A stretch of DNA of 64,000 nucleotides from CBDFKB01 sp965248715 (lineage in GTDB: Bacteria > Pseudomonadota > Alphaproteobacteria > Rhizobiales > Rhizobiaceae). Position numbers and translations under genes: made by a program. Below, piece after piece: positions 1 to 9,017 of the stretch. The stretch's first letter is position 1. Each line of letters begins with the position of its first letter. The stretch covers positions 620,001 through 684,000 of the forward strand of contig CBDFKB010000007.1 of NCBI GenBank assembly GCA_965248715.1. Reading direction: 5' to 3'. Under the pieces are notes generated by a model. The model did not search any database. It was not told where the DNA came from and saw nothing but the letters and a program-made list of their open reading frames with translations.

Positions 1-1
1 C

Positions 2-292
2 GCCGCCACCACCCGCTGGCGCGTCACCGCCGCCCGTTCTAGCGGCGTTGCAACCGGGTTAGGCGCGGCTGCCTGGCACATTACTTTGGAAAAATGCCGT
101 GGTGGCGCAACCGGCCAATGGACCGTGGAATGGAATAGCGATGAACAAGCCCTTGTATCCGTTGACGGACGCGACGCAATTGTGGCGCCCATCGGGCCGC
201 CGCTTCCTGGCCTGTGCCCTGCCGCGGCTGGCGAGCGACCGGATCGCGCGGCAACGCTGGGGCAAATCGTGGCGCTTGAGCGGGCGTCCTGA
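2..292 (+). CDS. imuA: ImuA C-terminal end (partial, runs off the left edge)
   Basis: Open frame entering from the left edge and ending in TGA. The visible 96 residues contain TRWRV near the start and then EKCRGGATGQWTVEWN, the pattern typical of the C-terminus of ImuA (RecA/SulA-like accessory protein of the ImuA-ImuB-DnaE2 translesion synthesis cassette). The following imuB and dnaE2 genes support the call. After the conserved block a tail of about 40 residues continues and overlaps the start of imuB in another frame, longer than I expect for this family. The promoter and any LexA operator would lie left of the window. Confidence 0.75.
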   Translation, partial: AATTRWRVTAARSSGVATGLGAAAWHITLEKCRGGATGQWTVEWNSDEQALVSVDGRDAIVAPIGPPLPGLCPAAAGERPDRAATLGQIVALERAS

Positions 293-1778
293 CACCCCGC
301 CGGTTGTGCTTACCGGCCATCAGCGCAACACGGTGCGCATCATTCACCTTGATGAAATCGCCGAACAGATCGGCCTTGCCCGTGGTCAGGGGCTTGCCGA
401 TGCCAGGGCAATGTGCCCGCATATCGAAGTTTTTGCCGAGGACGTCGCCGCCGATCGGCGATTGCTCGAGGCGGTGGCCGATTGGTGCGAGCGCTATACG
501 CCGTTGGTGGCCCTGGATGTGCCGGACGGACTGATCCTCGACATTACCGGCTGCAGCCATCTGTTCGGTGGCGAAAAGCAATTATTGCATGATTTGCTGG
601 CCCGGTTGTTTGAACAGGGTTTCGATGCCGCCGCGGCTATTGCCGCTACCCCCGGCGGCGCCTGGGCAGTCGGGCGTTTTGGCCCGGCCGCGGCGATCGT
701 GCCGGCTGATGCAACGACAAGTGTACTTAAATCTTTGCCACTGGCCGCACTTAGGCTCGATGCTGACATTTTGTCGGGCCTTGCCCGGCTCGGCCTGTGC
801 CGGATCGGCCAGGTGCTGGAGCGGCCGCGCGCGCCGCTCGCGCGCCGCTTCGGTCCGATATTGTTGCGCCGGCTCGACCAGGCACTTGGTGCCGAAGAAG
901 AAAGCATTAGCCCACGTTTGCCGGTACCCGAACTGGTCGCCGAACGCCGTATGCTCGAGCCGATCGGTCTTGTCGACGACATCGAACGGGTCTGCTACGG
1001 CCTGGCAACTGGCCTTGGCACGTGCATGGCAAAGCGCGAATGTGGCGCCCGGGCCATTGATCTGGCGCTGTTTCGTCTTGATGGCACGGTGCTGCGGTTA
1101 AACGTCGGTACGGCGCGGCCGGTGCGCGACGGCAACGCGATAGTACGGCTCTTGGCGGAGCGCATCGCTGCGCTCAGGGATGATTTTGATGCCGGGTACG
1201 GTTTTGATTTAATCCGCCTTTCGATCCCTATGACTGGCCCATTGGCGCCGGACCAACAAAGTTTTGCCGGTGCCGGTGACAGTGACAGTGACAGTGACGG
1301 TGACGACGATATCGCTTTGATAGCCGACCGGCTTGGCGCCAGGCTCGGTACCGACCGGGTTTTGGCTAGCCTTGCCCGCGATACTCATCTGCCGGAACGT
1401 GCCGAACGGTTCGCGCCGGTTATCGGCCACCTTGATGGCCTTGCGCGCCCGGCGGCAATCAATGCTAGCGCCTTTTTGCATCCTCCGGCCCGGCCGCTGC
1501 GGATAATCGATCCGCCGGAGCCGGTCGAAACCGTTGCCGAAGTGCCGGAGGGGCCGCCGCGGCGTTTTCGGTGGCGCCGGGTGATGCATGAGGTTACCCG
1601 CGCCGACGGCCCAGAACGCATCGCCGATGAATGGTGGCGGGCCGAACATTGGCGCCACACCCGGGATTATTTCCGCATCGAAGATTTGGAGGGCCGTCGC
1701 TTTTGGCTGTTCCGCGAGGGGCTTTACGAGAGCGAAACCGCCGTGCCGCGCTGGTTCCTGCACGGGCTGTTCGCATGA
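99..1778 (+). CDS. imuB: ImuB, Y-family DNA polymerase-like protein of the SOS mutagenesis cassette
   Basis: Up to 559 residues, homologous to Y-family polymerases (DinB/UmuC fold). In characterised systems ImuB is catalytically inactive and bridges DnaE2 to the beta clamp. The family N-terminus (RRFLACALPRLASDRIAR) begins only near base 198, so possible starts are ATG 99, ATG 141 or TTG 180. All overlap imuA by more than 110 bases, so the two reading frames share DNA. Around residues 390-404 an acidic Asp-Ser run is encoded by five RGTGAC hexamers (1275-1304), a possible length-variable tract. The conserved C-terminal block is present (HWRHTRDYFRIEDLEGRRFWLFREG region). Its stop overlaps an ATG (ATGA) at 1775. 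Confidence 0.9.
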   Translation: MVAQPANGPWNGIAMNKPLYPLTDATQLWRPSGRRFLACALPRLASDRIARQRWGKSWRLSGRPDTPPVVLTGHQRNTVRIIHLDEIAEQIGLARGQGLADARAMCPHIEVFAEDVAADRRLLEAVADWCERYTPLVALDVPDGLILDITGCSHLFGGEKQLLHDLLARLFEQGFDAAAAIAATPGGAWAVGRFGPAAAIVPADATTSVLKSLPLAALRLDADILSGLARLGLCRIGQVLERPRAPLARRFGPILLRRLDQALGAEEESISPRLPVPELVAERRMLEPIGLVDDIERVCYGLATGLGTCMAKRECGARAIDLALFRLDGTVLRLNVGTARPVRDGNAIVRLLAERIAALRDDFDAGYGFDLIRLSIPMTGPLAPDQQSFAGAGDSDSDSDGDDDIALIADRLGARLGTDRVLASLARDTHLPERAERFAPVIGHLDGLARPAAINASAFLHPPARPLRIIDPPEPVETVAEVPEGPPRRFRWRRVMHEVTRADGPERIADEWWRAEHWRHTRDYFRIEDLEGRRFWLFREGLYESETAVPRWFLHGLFA

Positions 1779-1802
1779 CCGGCTTTGTGCAAACGCGGTA
1801 TT

Positions 1803-1991
1803 GCGAGCGAAAAGCGAGCCGCCGCAGTCGCGGCGCGTTGGCGCAGGCCCGGCGCGCAGCGCTAAATGGCCGTGAGCCAGTAAAAGACCGGCCGTTGCGA
1901 AGTGCCGGTCGCGAGCAAAAGGCGAGCCGCCGCAGTCGCGGCGCGTTGGCGCAGGCCCGGCGCGCAGCGCTAAATGGCCGTGAGCCAGTAA
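1803..1991 (+). repeat. Direct repeat: two 81-bp copies between imuB and dnaE2
   Basis: Positions 1803-1883 and 1911-1991 are two copies of the same GC-rich 81-bp sequence, differing at about two positions near the left end and separated by 27 bases. The second copy ends directly in front of the dnaE2 ATG. An open frame runs through both from ATG 1775 to TGA 1996 (73 codons, Arg/Ala-rich, the peptide KASRRSRGALAQARRAALN occurring twice). It is linked by ATGA overlaps to both imuB and dnaE2, but I do not claim it is a gene. The codons at 1775 (ATGACC, Met-Thr-Gly-Phe) resemble the dnaE2 start (Met-Thr-Asn-Phe), so the block may have been inserted at an original imuB/dnaE2 ATGA junction. Confidence 0.85.
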
Positions 1992-1992
1992 G

Positions 1993-4900
1993 ATGACCAA
2001 TTTTGCCGAACTAGGGGCGGCGAGCAATTTTTCCTTCCTGTACGGCGCCTCGCACCCGGAGGAACTGGTGGGACGCGCGCATCAACTTGGCCTTTGCGCC
2101 CTTGGCCTTGCCGACCGCAACACGGTGGCGGGGGTGGTGCGCGGGCATATGGCGGCAAAACAGGCCGGTATGGCCTTTCATCCCGGTTGCCGCCTGGTGT
2201 TTCGTGATCGAACGTCGGATATTTTGGTGTGGCCGCGCAACCTTGCCGGCTGGAACCGGCTGTGCCGGCTGCTGACCATCGGCAATCGCCGCGCGGTCAA
2301 GGGGCAATGCCATCTCGATTTTGCCGATCTGCTTGAGCACGGCGCCGATATGGCGATCGCCCTGGTGCCAGGCGAAGCGCCGGAAGATGAAATCGTCGCC
2401 CAATTATTGACCTTAGCCGAAACTCATACCAAGGCGGTGCGGATTGCGGTGAGCCATCATTACGGTGCCATAACGAACCATTTAATCAAGCGAATTGAAC
2501 ACATTGCCGAGACGACCAACCTGCCATTATTGGCGACCAATGATGTGTTGTATCACTGCCGCTCACGACGCCAATTGCAGGATGTGTTGACCTGCATTCG
2601 CACTCATACCACCCTTGATACGGCGGGACGATTATTGGCCGCTAATGCCGAACGCCACCTAAAAGGCGCACCCGAGATGGCACAGCTGTTCGCCCGCCAC
2701 CCGGACGCACTTGGTGAAAGCGCGCGGCTAGCCAGCGAACTTAACTTTTCGCTCGACGAATTGCGCTACCAATATCCCGACGAGGCCCCGGAAAATGGGC
2801 TATCATCGCAACAAGAACTGGCCCGGCTGGCGCGCCAGGGTGCTTATGAGCGCTACCCCGACGGCGTGCCGCAGAAGGTATGGCAGCAGATCGAGCATGA
2901 GCTGGAGCTGATCGGGCAGTTGCAATACGCGCCCTACTTCCTGACCGTATATGATGTTGTGCGGTTTGCCCGCTCGCGCAAGATTTTGTGCCAGGGCCGC
3001 GGTTCTGCCGCCAATTCCACCATCTGCTACTGCATTGGCATCACCGACGTGGACCCGGAAATAGCCGATTTGCTGTTTGAGCGCTTTATTTCGCCGGAAC
3101 GGCGCGAGCCGCCTGACATCGACGTCGATTTCGAACATGAGCGCCGCGAGGAGGTGATCCAATATATTTATGGCAAATATGGCCGTGAACGTTCCGGGTT
3201 GGTGGCAACCGTGATCACCTACCGTGCCCGCTCAGCGGCCCGCGAAGTCGGCAAGGCGTTCGGCCTGTCGCAAGACGCGATCGGCGCCCTTGCGTCCAGC
3301 GTATGGGGCCATTCATCCTCTAGTCTTAGCGCCCGCGAAGCCGGTCAGGGCGGCCTGGATATTGCCGATAAAACGGTTGGCCTGGTGTTGGAGCTTGCCA
3401 CCCAGATCAACGGCTTTCCGCGCCATTTGTCCCAGCATTCGGGCGGGTTCGTCATCACCCGCGACCGGCTCGACCACATTATGCCGGTCATGAACACAGC
3501 GATGGAGGACCGTACCCAGGTCGAATGGGACAAGGACGATCTGGAATCTCTGGGCATTTTGAAGATCGACATTTTGGCGCTCGGCATGTTGACCTGTTTG
3601 CGCAAGGCCTTCGATCTTTTAGACCAGCACTATCGGCTGCCGATGACCCTGGCCTCTATGCCCAAGGAAGACCGGCGCACCTATGACATGATTTGCCGTG
3701 CCGATACGGTTGGTGTGTTCCAGATCGAGAGCCGGGCGCAAATGTCGATGTTGCCACGGCTGCGCCCACGTACCTTTTACGATTTGGTGATCGAGGTGGC
3801 GATCGTGCGCCCGGGGCCGATCCAAGGCGACATGGTCCATCCCTATCTGCGCCGGCGCCAGGGCAAGGAAAAAGTTTCCTATCCGAGCCGGGAACTAGAA
3901 GCGGTGCTGGGCAAAACCCTCGGTGTGCCACTGTTCCAGGAGCAGGCGATGAAGATCGCCATCGTCGCCGCCGGGTTTTCGCCAGGTGAGGCCGACAAAT
4001 TGCGCCGCGCCATGGCAACTTTCCGCCGGGTCGGCACCATTCATACCTTCCAGGAGAAGATGATCGAGGGCATGGCTGCCAACGGGTATGAGCGCGACTT
4101 CGCCGAACGCTGTTTTCGCCAGATCGAAGGGTTTGGCGAATATGGTTTCCCCGAAAGCCACGCCGCCAGTTTCGCGTTATTGGTCTACGCTTCGTGCTGG
4201 CTAAAGTGTCATTACCCGGATGTTTATGCGGCGGCGATCCTCAATTCCCAACCAATGGGGTTTTATTCGGCTTCACAATTGGTGCGCGATGCCCGCGAAC
4301 ACGGCATCACCGTGCTTCCGCCCGATATTAATTGGTCGGATTATGATGGCCTCCTCGAACCAAGTGATTTCGATCCCGAAACAATCCTTAAGCGCAATCG
4401 GGACATGGCGGGAGACATTCGCTCGACCCAGGCCGTGCGCCTTGGCCTTCGGCAGATCAAGGGGATCGGCCGCAAGGAGGGGGAAATTCTGATGGAAAAG
4501 CGCGACGACGGCTATCTGTCGGTGCGTGATTTATGGCTGCGCACCGGGCTTTCGCGAAAGGCTATCGAACAGTTTGCCGACGCCGATGCCTTTCGTTCGC
4601 TTGGCCTCGACCGGCGAGCAGCGTTATGGGCGGTGCGTGCGCTTGATCCGGTTGCAGCTAGTGGGAAACTACCCTTGTTCGATACCAAGGATGGCCACGA
4701 CCCGCAAAACGAACCGGAAACCCACCTGCCGGCGATGCCGCCCGGCGAACATGTGATCCAGGATTATCGCCGCCTATCGCTGTCGCTTAAGGGTCATCCG
4801 GTATCGTTCGTGCGCGCCGAACTTAATCGGCAGGGCGTAGTAAAAACCGCTGACCTTGACAATATCGATAATGGCCGCCGGTTGTCGATCGCCGGCCTGG

Positions 4901-5336
4901 TGGTGGTGCGGCAGCGACCGGGATCGGCGAAAGGGGTTGTATTTATGACCCTGGAGGACGAAACCGGCATCGCCAACGTGATCGTGTGGCCGAAGGTTTT
5001 GGAAAAGTTCGCGCGATTGTGCTCGGCTGCCGGTTTGTGCGGGTCAGCGGCCGGCTGCAAAAGGCCGATAACGTTACCCATCTGGTGGCCGATCGGATTG
5101 AGGACCGGACCACGCTGTTGGCGACGCTGACTGAGGAAGTCGTAAAACCGCCTTTTGCCGGCGGACTAGCCAATGCCGACGAAGTGGCGCGCCCGGTGCA
5201 GGAAGTCCGCGAAAGGAACGGACCGCGCGCGCGCCTGGCCCGACTATTAAAGGAAACCCCTGATCTTAAGAGCGAATATCGGCGAGTGGTGCGCGATACT
5301 AGCCGGGTGCTACCGAAAGGGCGAAATTTTCATTAA
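1993..5336 (+). pseudogene. dnaE2: Error-prone DNA polymerase DnaE2, frameshifted near the 3' end
   Basis: C-family polymerase of the ImuAB-DnaE2 translesion cassette. The first frame (1993-5130) carries an N-terminal PHP domain (residues 1-250 approx.) and the polymerase core with the catalytic signature PDIDVDF at residues 374-380. It covers nearly the whole family up to the OB fold (VIVWPKVLEKF) and then becomes unrelated sequence. The true C-terminus (RAIVLGCRFVRVSGRLQ ... RNFH) continues in another frame to 5336. The two join if one base, probably C, is restored at 5010/5011, giving about 1114 residues. This is either a real one-base deletion or an assembly error. Without repair the protein keeps its catalytic core but loses about 105 C-terminal residues. 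Confidence 0.85.
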
Positions 5337-5427
5337 ACATGCCGATAGCGACAATAAGGGCATCGGTGACATAGATACACATATCAGCAGTAATCTTTGG
5401 TACGAAAACAACACGTCTGACACGCTC

Positions 5428-5532
5428 TAGCGCTTGTCACCAAGCGCAGGATTTGCTTCGTCGCGCTATCTCTTAGTTTATGGGCGTCATGTTTCCCAAA
5501 ACCGGTACCCACTTTTGGGTGACGCGTTCTAG
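5428..5532 (-). repeat. Dispersed CTAG-bounded double-hairpin repeat, copy A
   Basis: One of 12 copies of a 105-bp family, here reading in reverse (CTAGCGCTTGTCAC ... GTGACGCGTTCTAG). It lies in the 427-base gene-free stretch 5337-5763, in which I see no gene. Directly to its left, 5418-5430 matches the opposite terminus of the same repeat (TGACACGCTCTAG), suggesting the remnant of a second copy. Confidence 0.85.
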
Positions 5533-5763
5533 AGCCTGTGAACAATTATGGTTGTAGTGTCAATTTGCAGCAAGTGCCGTTGCGTGCCCAAACCAATGGC
5601 CAAGCTATGTTGAAACGGTTTTCGACCCGATCAGGTGTCTGCCACACCAAGTAAATTTATCCAGTTTAACCTTAACCCCCGAACCCCTGCCTGCATGCCG
5701 ATCCGCCGCACGTAAATTGCATGTTGAACCGTCAGTTGCACGCAATCAGACGGGTGTTTCAAA

Positions 5764-6918
5764 ATGGCACGCAATTTCTTCAAATACAGAGCGGCTCTTG
5801 TCCCGTATCTGATCGTAACCCTTTTTGGCCATGCTGCGGAAGCTGGAATATTGTCGACCAATGTTTCCGCATTGGCGCCGTTGGCAAGTGAAACATCTCG
5901 TATCGAGCTCATACCAATGCCGCAGTTTGCCGATCGCTCCGATATCGCGCTCGATGCCAAATTGGACGTTCGGTACGCCACAACCGGTATTGTTCCGGCG
6001 CCAGTATTTGCCGAGCGTGTACTGGTAAAACTCGATGACGATATAAACCGCGGCAATCTCGACGCAGGCCACGTGCCGGTGCCGGTGTTTGCCGACCGCA
6101 CAAAAATCCAGCTCGATGGCGTTGTCGAACGCGTCGATGCCGCTACAGGCATCGTTCCTGTACCGGTATTCGCCGAGCGCCAATTGGTGGCGATCGATCA
6201 CAAACTCGAAACCCGGCATGGTAAAACCGGTATTGTCCCAATTCCGCATTTTGCCGATCGCAAATTGCCGAAATTGGAGCCAGAAGTTGCAAACGCAAAC
6301 AGCGGCGCACCGATTCCACAATTTGCCGACCGCAGCACTGAACTCGACCGTATCGCAACCGCGCTGCTTGCAGGGATTGCCAACAGAAACTTACCGGTAC
6401 CGGAATTCACCCTGACCCGTCCTGGAGATTTGCAAAGTCATAGCTGGATTGCTGGACTTAGCACGCAAAAACGCAGCAAGGCGGTCGACTGCCTGGCTAA
6501 AGCGATCTACTACGAAGCGCGTTCAGAAAAATTGATCGGCCGGGCGGCGGTAGCGCAAGTGATTCTCAATCGGGTCGAAAGCCGCAAATACCCCAACAGC
6601 GTTTGCGCGGTGGTCTTTCAAAACGCCCACAAACACAATCGTTGCCAATTTTCTTTCGCATGCGACGGGGCAACCGACCAACCGCCAAACACCCAGGTTT
6701 GGCGCAATTCAATCCAGTTGGCAGCAATCGTCCTGGTCGGAACAAAATCGGACCATGATATGGCCTATCCATCACCGCTGGAAAGTTTGGCCCCGGCATT
6801 AAAAAGGGCAACTCACTATCACACTACCTATGTGGCGCCTTCCTGGGGCAAGCGCCTACGCTTTGCCGGTCGCATTGGTGGCCACATATTCTACATCAGC
6901 AGCCGTGCCTGGTCGTAG
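5764..6918 (+). CDS. Secreted SleB/CwlJ-type cell-wall hydrolase with a 27-residue repeat domain
   Basis: 384 residues. A hydrophobic leader (about residues 10-27, ending HAAEAG) indicates export. The C-terminal part (residues 238-380) matches the Hydrolase_2 (SleB/CwlJ) family: VDCLAKAIYYEARSE contains the presumed catalytic Glu (about residue 251), followed by VILNRV and CQFSFACDG. The family cleaves peptidoglycan. Residues 48-216 are a separate repeat region in which the motif Pro-x-Pro-x-Phe-Ala-(Asp/Glu)-Arg starts at residues 51, 78, 105, 132, 159 and 183, with a shortened copy at 211. The spacing is exactly 27 residues four times. I do not recognise this repeat domain; envelope anchoring or spacing is a guess. 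It is monocistronic, flanked by repeat copies. Confidence 0.85.
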   Translation: MARNFFKYRAALVPYLIVTLFGHAAEAGILSTNVSALAPLASETSRIELIPMPQFADRSDIALDAKLDVRYATTGIVPAPVFAERVLVKLDDDINRGNLDAGHVPVPVFADRTKIQLDGVVERVDAATGIVPVPVFAERQLVAIDHKLETRHGKTGIVPIPHFADRKLPKLEPEVANANSGAPIPQFADRSTELDRIATALLAGIANRNLPVPEFTLTRPGDLQSHSWIAGLSTQKRSKAVDCLAKAIYYEARSEKLIGRAAVAQVILNRVESRKYPNSVCAVVFQNAHKHNRCQFSFACDGATDQPPNTQVWRNSIQLAAIVLVGTKSDHDMAYPSPLESLAPALKRATHYHTTYVAPSWGKRLRFAGRIGGHIFYISSRAWS

Positions 6919-6925
6919 GCAACCG

Positions 6926-6987
6926 CTAGAGCGTGGCACCCAAAAGTGGGTACCGGTTTTGGGAAAAATGACACGCATAAACTAAGA
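6926..6987 (+). repeat. Dispersed repeat copy B, left half (split by the IS)
   Basis: Begins CTAGAGCGTGGCACCC and includes the complete first hairpin (CCCAAAA/TTTTGGG inner stem). It stops at TAAGA (6983-6987), where the insertion sequence begins. The second half resumes at 8651. Confidence 0.85.
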
Positions 6988-8650
6988 CAGACTGTGTGGA
7001 AACTCGAACTTAGATTCCATATAGGTGTGCAGCATGGTATTTTTCACCATGGCTCATATTTCTGGAACTGACCGCACCCAAATGTTGTTGTTGCCCGAAA
7101 GGGTGGAGGATTATGTTGGGGCGGATAACCCGGTTCGCTTCATTGATGCTTTTGTTGACGCCATGGATTTGCAAGGTGCGGGCTTTACAAGGGTTGAAGC
7201 CGAGGCGACGGGCCGGCCCGGCTATCATCCGGCGGATCTTTTGAAGCTCTATATTTATGGATATCTCAACCGGGTGCGCTCAAGCCGCCGGTTGGAGGTG
7301 GAGTGCTACCGCAATATTGAAGTGATCTGGCTGTTGCGGCATTTGAAGCCAGACTTCAAAACGATTGCTGATTTCCGACGCGATAACCGGGCGGCCTTCA
7401 AACATGTGTTCCGGGAGTTTGTGTTATTGTGTCGCCAACTTGATCTGTTTGGCCGGGAATTGCTGGCCGTTGATGGAACCCGGATCAAGGCTGTGAACGC
7501 CAAGGACAAGAACTTTACCAAAACCGGATTGACCAAAACCATCAAAGAGGCAGACGAGCGTCTGGCCGCATATCTGAGTGATATGGATGACGGCGATAAT
7601 GGCGAGGATGGCTCACGCCCTTCAGGTGGTGATCCCAAGCTTGGTGAAAAGATCGCCAAACTTCAGGCCAGGCAAGGCCGCCACAAGGCCCTGCTTGGCG
7701 AAATGGAGTGCAATGGCGAAAGCCAGATATCGCTGAGCGACCCGGACAGCCGGTATCAAGCGGGCAAGTCCAAGGCAGGCGTTAGTTACAATGTGCAGAT
7801 TGCAGTTGATTGCAAACACAAGCTGATCGTCGCGCAAGAAGTTTGTACACAGGTTGGCGATCTGGGCCTGCTGGCCAAAACGGCGGAACCAGCCCGCACG
7901 ATCCTTGGTGTTGAAGAAATCAATGTTGTGGCTGACCGGGGCTACTTCAAGATTGAAGATATCGAGGATTGTGAGAAAGCCGGGCTTGTACCCTTTGTGG
8001 CCAAACCGCAGCGTGGTTCAGCGGTGCGCGAAGGTTTGTTTGCCAAGGATGTGTTTAGCTATGATGCGGACAAGAACCAGTATATCTGCCCGGCAGGTGC
8101 GGTTCTTTTGCCAATGTATGAAAGCAAAGTGCGAGGCAACAGGAAGATTGATTATTGTAACCGCAAGGCCTGCCGTACCTGTAATCTGAAAGCAAAATGC
8201 ACAAAGAGTTTTCGACGGGTATCTCGACTGGAAAATGAAGCGGTTCTGGATCGTATGGCAGTGCGCGTGAAAGCCCAGCCCGAAATAATGAACGAGCGCC
8301 GCAACAGCGTTGAACATCCCTTTGGTTCGATCAAACAATGGATGGGTCAGGGTGCATTCCTGATGCGACATCTGGAAAACGTCCGCGCCGAGTTCTCGCT
8401 TACCGCATTGGCCTACAACATCCGCCGGGCGCTCAATCTCGTCGGGGTAAAAGGATTGATGGTGGCAATACGGGCTTGAGGAGGCGCCATTGGCCAAAAT
8501 CAGTCAATATCAATCGATAAAACCCAAATACCGCCCGGTATCGCGTAATCATGACAATTGAAATCGAAATCTTGCATGAAGGTCAATATCTGAAAATAAA
8601 CAGCCGCAATATTAAATTGGTCATCTCAAAAGGTGTTTCCACACGGTCTG
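6988..8650 (+). mobile_element. IS1182-like insertion sequence with a 5-bp target duplication
   Basis: 1663-bp element with 16-bp terminal inverted repeats differing at one position (CAGACTGTGTGGAAAC at 6988; the complement of the right end reads CAGACCGTGTGGAAAC). The pentamer TAAGA lies on both sides (6983-6987 and 8651-8655). Joining the flanks over one TAAGA restores an uninterrupted dispersed repeat, with AAACTAAGAGATAG as in copies A and J. This fixes the boundaries. It carries one intact transposase gene. The family name rests on the transposase. Confidence 0.9.
7025..8479 (+). CDS. IS1182 family transposase (DDE)
   Basis: 484 residues from GTG 7025, or 481 from ATG 7034. The N-terminal part (DRTQMLLLPERVEDYV, then YLNRVRSSRRLEVECYRN) matches IS1182-type transposases. 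Likely DDE residues are Asp in LLAVDGTRIKA, Asp in NVVADRGYFK and Glu in RRNSVEHPFGSIKQWMG. A Cys-rich segment with several CxxC-like pairs (residues 356-395 approx.: YICPAG, CNRKACRTCNLKAKC) precedes the last catalytic block, as is usual in this group. The frame is complete, so the element may be active. It uses its own ends and depends on no neighbour. Confidence 0.93.
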   Translation: MCSMVFFTMAHISGTDRTQMLLLPERVEDYVGADNPVRFIDAFVDAMDLQGAGFTRVEAEATGRPGYHPADLLKLYIYGYLNRVRSSRRLEVECYRNIEVIWLLRHLKPDFKTIADFRRDNRAAFKHVFREFVLLCRQLDLFGRELLAVDGTRIKAVNAKDKNFTKTGLTKTIKEADERLAAYLSDMDDGDNGEDGSRPSGGDPKLGEKIAKLQARQGRHKALLGEMECNGESQISLSDPDSRYQAGKSKAGVSYNVQIAVDCKHKLIVAQEVCTQVGDLGLLAKTAEPARTILGVEEINVVADRGYFKIEDIEDCEKAGLVPFVAKPQRGSAVREGLFAKDVFSYDADKNQYICPAGAVLLPMYESKVRGNRKIDYCNRKACRTCNLKAKCTKSFRRVSRLENEAVLDRMAVRVKAQPEIMNERRNSVEHPFGSIKQWMGQGAFLMRHLENVRAEFSLTALAYNIRRALNLVGVKGLMVAIRA

Positions 8651-8699
8651 TAAGAGATAGCGCGACGAAGCTATTCCAACGCTTGGTGACAAGCGCTAG
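8651..8699 (+). repeat. Dispersed repeat copy B, right half
   Basis: Starts with the duplicated TAAGA, continues with GATAGCGCGACGAAGC ... GCTTGGTGAC and ends GCGCTAG. It is the second-hairpin half of the copy interrupted by the IS. Confidence 0.85.
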
Positions 8700-8779
8700 G
8701 CCAAACCACGCAATGCAGCAAAGGTGACCGGGTCGGTTCGAAATTGTCACCCATGTCTTAGGTATGGACCCTGTAATAC

Positions 8780-8854
8780 TGGAGCGGGCGATGGGATTCG
8801 AACCCACGACCCCAACCTTGGCAAGGTTGTGCTCTACCCCTGAGCTACACCCGC
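8780..8854 (-). tRNA. tRNA-Gly (anticodon GCC), CCA encoded
   Basis: On the minus strand the sequence folds as a full cloverleaf: acceptor GCGGGTG/CGCCCGC (one T-G pair), D arm GCTC...GAGC, anticodon stem CAACC/GGTTG with loop TTGCCAA (anticodon GCC), T arm GTGGG-TTCGAAT-CCCAT, and 3' TCCA. 75 nt. Confidence 0.97.
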
Positions 8855-9017
8855 GTCCGTATGCTCTGCGGACAGTTAGCCCATCCGACAGCGGCGCCTT
8901 GTATGGCGCAAGCGCCCAACTATTGCAACAAATTAGTTGGCCGAATATGAACAACCTACTGTTGGGGAAACCTGTGCGTATAACCACCGGTTGCGAACCG
9001 GTTAAAGGGGCTGGTCT

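Noticed and set aside
1209..2027. Long antisense open frame opposite the imuB 3' end and the 81-bp repeats
   Set aside because: It is a mirror of the imuB frame and repeats; high GC yields spurious frames, and the peptide has no family features.
5337..5427. Possible small gene in the gap after dnaE2
   Set aside because: No supported start, ribosome-binding site or motif; only a repeat copy and a fragment are visible.
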